Source: Betaproteobacteria bacterium
Lineage (GTDB): Bacteria > Pseudomonadota > Gammaproteobacteria > Burkholderiales > Eutrophovitaceae
Reading direction: 5' to 3'
DNA length: 16,070 nt
Assembly: GCA_009886305.1 (NCBI GenBank)
Contig: QXZO01000124.1
Location: forward strand, 1 to 16,070
The translations under genes were made by a program, and so were the position numbers. The notes under the pieces are model-generated. The model did no database searches. It was not told the DNA's origin and worked only from the letters and a program-made list of their open reading frames with translations. Of the stretch, positions 1 to 5,903 are shown piece after piece. The first letter of the stretch is position 1. Each line of letters opens with the position of its first letter.

Positions 1-2
1 CC

Positions 3-500
3 CCTTCCGACATGATGGATGGACGAATAGGTGCGATTCGTGAGGCGCTCGACAAAAACGGATATGAACGGGTCCGAGTGCTCGCTTATGCTGCTAAATT
101 TGCATCAAGCTTTTATGGCCCATTTCGAGATGCTGTTGGTTCAGCTGCAAATTTAGGGGTTAGTAACAAAGAGACTTACCAGGTAGACCCAGCGAATTCT
201 GATGAGGCCCTATGGGAAGTCGGCCTCGATATTCAGGAGGGTGCAGACATGGTAATGGTCAAGCCTGGCATGCCTTACTTAGACGTAATTACCCGGGTCA
301 AGCAAGAATTCGGAGTTCCAACTTTTGCGTATCAAGTGAGTGGTGAATATGCCATGTTAAAGGCTGCGTTTGCTAATGGTTGGCTCAATGAGGAAAGCTG
401 TGTATTGGAGACGTTGCTTTCGTTCAAGCGAGCTGGGGCTAATGGAGTTCTGACTTATTTTGCATTAGACGCAGCAAAATCAATTAAAACTAAACTTTAG
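3..500 (+). CDS. hemB: Porphobilinogen synthase (delta-aminolevulinic acid dehydratase), 3' part only
   Basis: HemB condenses two 5-aminolevulinate molecules to porphobilinogen, an early cytoplasmic step of haem synthesis. The reading frame is open from the left edge, and its first visible codons (P-S-D-M-M-D-G-R) match the conserved HemB core motif APSDMMDGR. The ATG at 12 is therefore internal and not the start. About 165 codons are present, roughly the C-terminal half of a protein that is usually about 330 residues. Both Schiff-base lysines are visible: one in YAAKFASSFYGPFRDA (codon 96-98) and the other in VKPGMPYLD (codon 261-263). The N-terminal half, including the metal-binding region, lies outside the window, so the metal type cannot be judged. 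The gene ends 19 bases from the convergent mrcA stop, with no obvious hairpin terminator between them. The family call is secure; the true start is not visible. Confidence 0.97.
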   Translation, partial: PSDMMDGRIGAIREALDKNGYERVRVLAYAAKFASSFYGPFRDAVGSAANLGVSNKETYQVDPANSDEALWEVGLDIQEGADMVMVKPGMPYLDVITRVKQEFGVPTFAYQVSGEYAMLKAAFANGWLNEESCVLETLLSFKRAGANGVLTYFALDAAKSIKTKL

Positions 501-519
501 TAGCGTTAATAGCCACGAC

Positions 520-2790
520 TTAAAACAGAGCTCCCGAATCAGTACGTGGGGCATTTTCCTCATAAAAATATTCGATAACTCCGTCTTCATTTGGTAAACC
601 AGTTTCTGGATCAATTAATATCGAACGTATTCCCTCTGGGCGGGCTAGAGGTTTTTCTTCTGGAATTCCCTTGAGCGCTGTTTTCATATAATCGATCCAG
701 ATCGGTAGAGCTGCCTTTGATCCAGTTTCTTTGTCACCTAGCGGCCCGGGTTGATCCTTACCTACCCAAGTGATGGCCACAATGCGTCTCTGGAAGCCGG
801 CGAACCAAGCATCAATGTTGTCGTTCGTTGTACCAGTCTTTCCCGCTAGATCTTTTCGTCTTAACGATTTAGCACGAATCCCGGTGCCAGTTTGGATTAC
901 ATTTCGAAGCAAAGAACTCATGGTGAATACATTCCTAGTATCAAGTACCTGGTCTGCTGTTGTTCTTTTCCCTTGTGATTTTGTTTTGAATATTAGATTA
1001 CCCTCAATATCCTCAATACGAGAAATAAAATACGGCTCCACTAGGTAGCCGCCATTTGCAAACACAGCATAACCTCGAGCCATTTCAAGTGGGGTAGTTG
1101 AGCCGGCGCCAAGCGCCATAGTTAAGTAGGGGGGGTGGTGTTTAGGGTTAAATCCGAATCGAGTTAAATAGTTTCTGGCGTAATCTGGTGTTATTGCTTG
1201 AAGTATCCGAATGGCAACCAAGTTTTTTGATTTAGCTAATGCATATCGAAGACTGATAGGTCCTGCGAATTCCTCATCATAATTTTGTGGATCCCATACT
1301 TCGAAACCCGTTTGACTCTCATGTATCTCGAAGGGTGCGTCGTCGATAATGGTTCCTGGAGTAAAGCCACGCTCTAACGCCGCGGAGTAAATAAATGGTT
1401 TAAAACTGGATCCAGGCTGTCTCTTCGCTTGCGTTACGTGATTAAACTTATTGCGATAAAAATTATATCCACCAACCAAGGTGTTGATAGCGCCAGTATC
1501 TGCATCAATGGAGATAACCGCCCCCTCGGCGACGGGCAGCTGGCTTAAGGCCCACCCCCCCTTGAGCGTTTTTCGAACATAAATCAGCGCACCACTTTTC
1601 AGCGGCGCAACCAGCTCGGACCCACTGATTAGGTTTGTAGCGCCATAAACAGTCTGTTTATTCGCAAGGATTACGGGCCCGGTACCTTTTACATATGTCT
1701 CTATAGCCTCTGATCCTACAGTTAAGACGACTGCTGGGCTCAAGTCTTCGTATGAATTTAAGTCTTGTAAAGAGTCCTCTAGCCACTCGTCATCAATTTT
1801 CGAAGGGAGATCAATGGTGCCTAGAGGTCCACGATAGCCTTGTCTTTCATCATGCGATTCCAGTCCATTTTTAAGGGCTAGAAACCCTGCTTCCTGATGC
1901 GTGACTGACAAGGTAGTGTGAACATTTAGGCCTTTGGTATAGGCCTCATCGCCATACCTCTCGGTTAACGCCTGTCGAACCATTTCTACAAAGAACTCAG
2001 CGTGCCGACTTGGATTGTTTCGCGCGGAGGACAGTTTAAGTATCACGTTTTTTGCTTGCTCGAGTTCGTCATTTGAAATGAGTCCGAGGTTGTACATCCG
2101 CTTTAAAACATAGCCTTGCCTTTGTTTGGCTCTCTTAAGATTTACAACAGGATTGTATCTTGAGGGTGCTTTAGGTAATCCGGCTAACATCGATATTTCA
2201 GCTAGTGAGGCTTGCGTGAGGGGCTTGCCAAAATAAATTTTGGACGCCGCAGCAAAGCCGTAAGAGCGTTGTCCCAAGTAAATTTGGTTGATATAGAGCT
2301 CGAGAATTTGGTTTTTCGTGAGGTTGCGTTCAATTTTGATGGCGAGTAGAGCTTCGTTAAATTTACGTGTGAATGTCTTTTCTGATGAGAGGAAAAAGTT
2401 ACGTGCGACTTGCATCGTTATGGTACTTGCCCCTTGCCTGACACCTCTTGCTGAAACATTGGCGATAGCCGCCCTACCGATGCCGATAAAATCGATACCA
2501 TGATGCTCCCAAAAGTGTTCATCTTCAGCGGCTACGATGGCGTTTTTTAGTGAATTAGGTACCGTATCAATGTCGATGAACTCTCGATGCTCTCTTCCGA
2601 ACTCCCCTATGAGCGTGCCTTCGCGACTATATATACGCAGTGGTAACTTGGGTTTGTAATCGGTTAAAGCGTTGACAGGTGGTAATTGCGGGTATGCCGT
2701 GACAAAAGCGAAAGTCCCAGCGAGTATGCCAACAATGCCGAGGCTTATACAAAGTAATAAAAATTTAGAAAAAAGGCTTTTTATGCGCAT
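520..2790 (-). CDS. mrcA: Penicillin-binding protein 1A, bifunctional transglycosylase/transpeptidase
   Basis: This class A PBP polymerises lipid II into glycan strands and cross-links the peptides in the periplasm, anchored in the inner membrane. The 756-residue protein has an N-terminal membrane anchor (about residues 8-32) followed by a GT51 transglycosylase domain (about 55-235). That domain has the EDEHFWEHHG motif (catalytic Glu89), the RQGASTITMQ motif at 118-127 and the second conserved Glu164 in QILELYIN. An insert of about 300-420 fits the PBP1A OB-like domain. The transpeptidase domain carries SxxK at Ser461/Lys464, SxN at 521-523 and KTG at 651-653, so all catalytic motifs are intact. 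From memory of the family, E. coli PBP1A is about 850 residues, so this is on the short side, mainly in the tail after KTG. The start places the anchor as expected, but I see no clear ribosome binding site before it. An ATG just upstream runs into a stop after two codons. The gene is divergent from aroK. Confidence 0.96.
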   Translation of the reverse strand: MRIKSLFSKFLLLCISLGIVGILAGTFAFVTAYPQLPPVNALTDYKPKLPLRIYSREGTLIGEFGREHREFIDIDTVPNSLKNAIVAAEDEHFWEHHGIDFIGIGRAAIANVSARGVRQGASTITMQVARNFFLSSEKTFTRKFNEALLAIKIERNLTKNQILELYINQIYLGQRSYGFAAASKIYFGKPLTQASLAEISMLAGLPKAPSRYNPVVNLKRAKQRQGYVLKRMYNLGLISNDELEQAKNVILKLSSARNNPSRHAEFFVEMVRQALTERYGDEAYTKGLNVHTTLSVTHQEAGFLALKNGLESHDERQGYRGPLGTIDLPSKIDDEWLEDSLQDLNSYEDLSPAVVLTVGSEAIETYVKGTGPVILANKQTVYGATNLISGSELVAPLKSGALIYVRKTLKGGWALSQLPVAEGAVISIDADTGAINTLVGGYNFYRNKFNHVTQAKRQPGSSFKPFIYSAALERGFTPGTIIDDAPFEIHESQTGFEVWDPQNYDEEFAGPISLRYALAKSKNLVAIRILQAITPDYARNYLTRFGFNPKHHPPYLTMALGAGSTTPLEMARGYAVFANGGYLVEPYFISRIEDIEGNLIFKTKSQGKRTTADQVLDTRNVFTMSSLLRNVIQTGTGIRAKSLRRKDLAGKTGTTNDNIDAWFAGFQRRIVAITWVGKDQPGPLGDKETGSKAALPIWIDYMKTALKGIPEEKPLARPEGIRSILIDPETGLPNEDGVIEYFYEENAPRTDSGALF

Positions 2791-2829
2791 TTAAAGCATG
2801 ATCAGTTAAATTTAGTACATATGGTCATG

Positions 2830-2835
2830 ATTATA
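2830..2835 (-). promoter_or_regulatory. Candidate -10 box for mrcA in the divergent mrcA/aroK spacer
   Basis: Read on the - strand this is a perfect TATAAT, about 40 bases before the mrcA ATG, a sensible position for its promoter. No good -35 box lies 16-18 bases further upstream; the nearest match, TTGATG (2853-2848), is only 12 bases away and too close. The call rests on the -10 alone. The rest of the 2791-2947 spacer is AT-rich and must also hold an aroK promoter, which I could not place convincingly. Confidence 0.35.
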
Positions 2836-2947
2836 GTACGCATGAAACATCAACAGATTGTTTATAGCGTGGCGAGGCAAATTTTTATTTTTTAGAAAAG
2901 CTTGTATGAACGCGGACAGGATTAAGACTAATAGGTAAAATTTCCTT

Positions 2948-3520
2948 ATGGAAAACATAAACGAGCGTAGAAGTGAAAATCCAAGCAATTTATCCTCTTT
3001 TAAAGGTAATATTTATCTTGTAGGGATGATGGGAGCGGGAAAGACGTCTGTGGGACGACTGCTCGCTAAACGTGCTAGGAAGAGCTTCTTTGACTCGGAT
3101 CAAGTTATTGAAGAGCGAACAGGCGTGTCGATCCCTACTATTTTTCATCATGAAGGCGAGACTGGTTTTCGTGCTCGGGAGCAGACTGCGATTGCCGATC
3201 TAACTAAGCTTGACGATATCGTACTCGCAACGGGCGGAGGTGCGGTTCTTTTAGAAGAAAATCGAAGATCTTTGGGTGCTACTGGATTCGTTGTGTACCT
3301 TAAGGCCCAAGTAAAAGATTTGTGGAAACGCACTCAGGCAGACAAAAATAGACCACTATTAGATACAGAAGATCCTTTAGCGAAATTAGAGGATCTGTTT
3401 CGGGTCAGGGATCCCATTTACACTGCATTAGCTGATTTGGTAATAGAAACCGGAGATCCAAATTTACAGGTTTTTTTGGGTAGGTTAGAGAGTGAACTTG
3501 CTGAAGCGCGGGTGCAATAG
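2948..3520 (+). CDS. aroK: Shikimate kinase
   Basis: AroK phosphorylates shikimate to shikimate-3-phosphate using ATP, the fifth step of the chorismate pathway, in the cytoplasm. The 190-residue protein is a P-loop NMP-kinase-like enzyme. Walker A is GMMGAGKT at residues 26-33. The shikimate/Mg site is DSD at 49-51, the shikimate-binding arginine is Arg75 in GETGFRARE, the conserved GGG is at 96-98, and the lid motif NRPLL is at 134-138. Length is slightly above the usual 170-180 because of a polar N-terminal extension of about 20 residues before the first strand. The ATG at 2948 is the only reasonable start, but its ribosome binding site is weak: a lone TAGG about 12 bases upstream. The gene is first in the aroK-aroB-dgt series and lies 8 bases before aroB. 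I distinguish it from gluconate kinases by the DSD, FR and GGG motifs and by the aroB neighbour. Confidence 0.97.
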   Translation: MENINERRSENPSNLSSFKGNIYLVGMMGAGKTSVGRLLAKRARKSFFDSDQVIEERTGVSIPTIFHHEGETGFRAREQTAIADLTKLDDIVLATGGGAVLLEENRRSLGATGFVVYLKAQVKDLWKRTQADKNRPLLDTEDPLAKLEDLFRVRDPIYTALADLVIETGDPNLQVFLGRLESELAEARVQ

Positions 3521-3528
3521 TTTAGCCG

Positions 3529-4620
3529 ATGAATAACAGACAAATCATTGTGGGGCTTGCAGAGAGGTCTTATCCAATTATTATTGGGTCGGACCTTTTT
3601 CGAACCAAGGACATATTAGATAACATTGGGTTGCGAGGCCGACGTTTTGTTTTTGTAACGAATGATGTGGTTGGCCCAATGTATCTCTCTGCTATCGCTG
3701 AGCGTTTTTTGAGTTCGGGAAGGAATGTTGAGAACATCATCATCCCCGACGGAGAGCAATTTAAGACGCAAGATACATTAACTTCTATATATGATCAGTT
3801 AATAGCCAAACGGGTTGATCGATCAACAACTATCGTAGCGCTCGGTGGAGGCGTGGTTGGAGACGTTGCTGGGTTTGCGGCGTCAACTTATCAGCGTGGA
3901 ATACCGTTCATTCAAATACCCACGACTTTGCTTGCTCAGGTGGATTCGTCGGTGGGAGGTAAGACAGCGATTAACCATCCCGCTGGAAAAAATATGATTG
4001 GAGCTTTTTATCAGCCACAGGCTGTGTTTATCAGTTTAGAGATGTTACGTAGTCTCCCAGATCGTGAATTTAAGGCAGGTTTAGCCGAGGTTGTGAAGTA
4101 TGGCGCGATCATGGATTACGCTTTTTTTGTTTGGCTTGAACAGAATATGCAAGCACTTCTAAATCGTGACAATGATGCGCTAGGTTACGCGGTTGAGCAG
4201 TGCTGCTTGAGTAAGGCAAAGATTGTTGAGAATGACGAGACTGAGTCGGGCTTAAGAGCATTATTGAATTTCGGACATACTTTTGGACACGCTGTTGAGG
4301 CCGGCCTTGGCTACGGCAAATGGTTGCATGGCGAGGCCGTTGCGGCTGGTATGCTGCTTGCTGCAAGATTATCCTTGCTAACGGGAGATCTGAAGCAATC
4401 GGACTGGGATCGATTGCAGCAACTATTAATTGAAGTCGGTTTACCTATTGATGCGCCGAATTTTGGTTGCAATCGATATTTAGAGTTGATGGGATATGAC
4501 AAGAAAGTTTTGGATGGAAAATTGCGACTAGTCTTGTTAAAAAATCTCGGGGAGGCTTATGTTAGCGTCGATTTTTCCAAAGAATTATTGATTGAGGTGC
4601 TTAACGGAGTGAAACAATAG
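3529..4620 (+). CDS. aroB: 3-dehydroquinate synthase
   Basis: AroB converts DAHP to 3-dehydroquinate, the second step of the shikimate pathway, with NAD and a divalent metal as cofactors. The 363-residue length is typical. Motifs in order are PDGEQFKT (about 73-80), the NAD-binding GGGVVGD at 106-112, and the substrate-binding run PTTLLAQVDSSVGGKTAIN at 131-149 with Lys145. The three metal ligands are Glu187 (AEVVKYG), His250 (FGHTFGH) and His267 (LHGEA). No catalytic residue appears lost. The start is 8 bases after the aroK stop with no strong Shine-Dalgarno sequence, so translation is probably coupled to aroK. The stop is 2 bases before dgt. The AroK-AroB pairing is very widely conserved and supports both assignments. 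Confidence 0.98.
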   Translation: MNNRQIIVGLAERSYPIIIGSDLFRTKDILDNIGLRGRRFVFVTNDVVGPMYLSAIAERFLSSGRNVENIIIPDGEQFKTQDTLTSIYDQLIAKRVDRSTTIVALGGGVVGDVAGFAASTYQRGIPFIQIPTTLLAQVDSSVGGKTAINHPAGKNMIGAFYQPQAVFISLEMLRSLPDREFKAGLAEVVKYGAIMDYAFFVWLEQNMQALLNRDNDALGYAVEQCCLSKAKIVENDETESGLRALLNFGHTFGHAVEAGLGYGKWLHGEAVAAGMLLAARLSLLTGDLKQSDWDRLQQLLIEVGLPIDAPNFGCNRYLELMGYDKKVLDGKLRLVLLKNLGEAYVSVDFSKELLIEVLNGVKQ

Positions 4621-4622
4621 CG

Positions 4623-5750
4623 ATGTCGAGTGATTTTCTCGCGGAGTATGCAGTCCCGGCGGATTTAACCTGGGGCCGTAAGCATAAGGAAAAGAAAGCG
4701 ATTGGCCGTACTGAATTTCAGCGTGATCGAGATCGGATCATTCATTCAACCGCATTCCGAAGGCTTGAGTATAAAACCCAGGTTTTTGTGAACCATGAAG
4801 GTGACCATTTCAGAACCCGGTTAACGCATAGCTTAGAAGTGGCGCAGATCGCGCGATCAGTGGCGTTTAGTCTTGGCTTGAATGTAGACTTGGTCGAAGC
4901 GATCGCGTTAGCCCACGACCTAGGGCACACCCCTTTTGGCCACAGCGGCCAGGACGCCCTAAATGAAAGCATGGAGGCATTTGGTGGCTTTGAGCATAAT
5001 CTTCAATCTTTACGTGTAATAGATCATCTTGAACTGAGATATGCTCAGTTTGACGGTCTGAATCTTTGCTTTGAGACGCGCGAGGGGATCTTAAAGCATT
5101 GTTCATTAAAAAATGCACGAGAGTTAGCCGAGGTTGGCAAACGGTTTATCGAAAATCGCCGACCCTCTTTGGAGGCCCAGTTGGCAAATGTCGCCGATGG
5201 ACTCGCTTACAACAATCACGATATTGACGACGGACTGCGGTCTGGCTTGTTGGACTTGGCACATATGAGTGACTTACCAGTTTTCGGGGAGCACTTGCGG
5301 GCAGTGGCCAGCGAATATCCAAATATTGAAGAGCAGCGCCGTGCGAGCGAGGCAATACGACGGACTGTTAACAGCTTTGTTGTTGATTTAACTGAAGAAA
5401 GTAAACGCTTGATTCATGCGGCCAAACCCGCCTCGCTTGATGATGTTCGTAAATTACCAGAGTTGATATGTTTTAGTGAAGAAATGGAGCTAAAGCATCG
5501 CGAGCTAAAGCAGTACTTACATCAATATTTGTATAGACACTTTAAGGTGCAACGTATGGCTGATAAGGCTAAGCGCGTTGTTAGTAGTTTGTTTAAGGCT
5601 TTTGAGGAGGACGTTGGATTACTTCCTCCTCGGCATCAAGCGCAAGCGAAAATAGATGCACCTCGGGCAATATCAGACTATATCGCTGGAATGACAGATC
5701 GGTATGCAATGAAGGAATACCGACAGATATTCTTAGTCGATTCAGTTTGA
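4623..5750 (+). CDS. dgt: Deoxyguanosinetriphosphate triphosphohydrolase-like protein (HD domain)
   Basis: Members of this HD-superfamily family cleave dNTPs to the deoxynucleoside and tripolyphosphate, lowering cellular dNTP pools. The 375-residue length fits the shorter type-2 group, whose substrate preference is less settled than that of E. coli Dgt. The metal-binding H...HD...D set is complete: His69 (RLTHSLEVAQ), His98-Asp99 (AHDLGHTPFGH) and Asp200 (NNHDIDDG). The N-terminal run RDRDRIIHSTAFRRLEYKTQ (about 33-52) is characteristic of the family. The ATG lies 2 bases after the aroB stop; a GGAG at 4606-4609 is rather far upstream (13 bases), so translational coupling to aroB is likely. 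The gene sits between aroB and gltB, its usual place in many Betaproteobacteria. The family is certain; strict dGTP specificity is an inference from the name. Confidence 0.93.
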   Translation: MSSDFLAEYAVPADLTWGRKHKEKKAIGRTEFQRDRDRIIHSTAFRRLEYKTQVFVNHEGDHFRTRLTHSLEVAQIARSVAFSLGLNVDLVEAIALAHDLGHTPFGHSGQDALNESMEAFGGFEHNLQSLRVIDHLELRYAQFDGLNLCFETREGILKHCSLKNARELAEVGKRFIENRRPSLEAQLANVADGLAYNNHDIDDGLRSGLLDLAHMSDLPVFGEHLRAVASEYPNIEEQRRASEAIRRTVNSFVVDLTEESKRLIHAAKPASLDDVRKLPELICFSEEMELKHRELKQYLHQYLYRHFKVQRMADKAKRVVSSLFKAFEEDVGLLPPRHQAQAKIDAPRAISDYIAGMTDRYAMKEYRQIFLVDSV

Positions 5751-5808
5751 ACAAAATTCTACTATATTGATCAAATACCATGGAACACGGTACCATTAGA
5801 GGTTATAC

Positions 5809-5835
5809 CTAAATCCGGTCAAAAGCCGGATTTAG
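5809..5835 (+). repeat. Perfect 10-bp inverted repeat (hairpin) in the gltB leader
   Basis: The arms CTAAATCCGG (5809-5818) and CCGGATTTAG (5826-5835) are exact reverse complements separated by the 7-base loop TCAAAAG. The GC core lies next to the loop. No T-run follows on either strand, so it does not look like a classical intrinsic terminator for dgt. It overlaps the AGGT-TAT-ACCT repeat by two bases. It could be an operator, an mRNA-stabilising or attenuating hairpin, or one copy of a dispersed repeat. Confidence 0.75.
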
Positions 5836-5890
5836 TGTCTGTGGGAGGATAATTAATTCCCGAAAAGATTTGTTGAAATAATTTCAGAGC

Positions 5891-5896
5891 GAGAGG
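5891..5896 (+). promoter_or_regulatory. Ribosome binding site fixing the GTG start of gltB
   Basis: GAGAGG lies 7 bases before the GTG at 5904. An in-frame TGA at 5874-5876 closes the frame just upstream and no ATG lies between, so this site and the GTG define the gltB start. Confidence 0.75.
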
Positions 5897-5903
5897 CAAC
5901 ATT

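Larger units (their letters stand above)
5751..5903 (+). promoter_or_regulatory. Intergenic leader upstream of gltB, probable promoter/regulatory region
   Basis: This 153-base gap is one of the two longest in the window and precedes a gene pair that is commonly regulated by nitrogen status. It holds an 8-bp palindrome TTGATCAA at 5767-5774, two TACCAT repeats (5776-5781 and 5791-5796), a short inverted repeat AGGT-TAT-ACCT at 5800-5810, a perfect 10-bp hairpin (listed separately) and a GGGA...TCCC repeat at 5843-5861. A possible promoter is TTGATC (5767-5772), an 18-base gap, then TACCAT (5791-5796), but both boxes are imperfect. I could not match a known NtrC, Lrp or Fnr site. Confidence 0.4.

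Noticed and set aside
12..14. ATG at 12 as the start of hemB
   Set aside because: The frame is open to the window edge and the preceding codons P-S-D belong to the conserved HemB core motif, so this is an internal methionine.
770..1048. Open frame of 92 codons on the + strand inside mrcA
   Set aside because: Antisense to the transpeptidase domain with the KTG motif; no independent evidence for a gene.
5767..5774. TTGATCAA as an Fnr/Anr binding site upstream of gltB
   Set aside because: The Fnr consensus needs TTGAT and ATCAA half-sites separated by four bases; here the halves are fused, so it does not match.
5809..5835. The gltB leader hairpin as an intrinsic terminator of dgt
   Set aside because: The stem is good, but no T-run follows on either strand, so I list it only as an inverted repeat of unknown role.
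5843..5848. GGGAGG as a ribosome binding site for a small leader gene before gltB
   Set aside because: No ATG, GTG or TTG with a usable frame follows at suitable spacing; the nearest TTG frame closes after a few codons.
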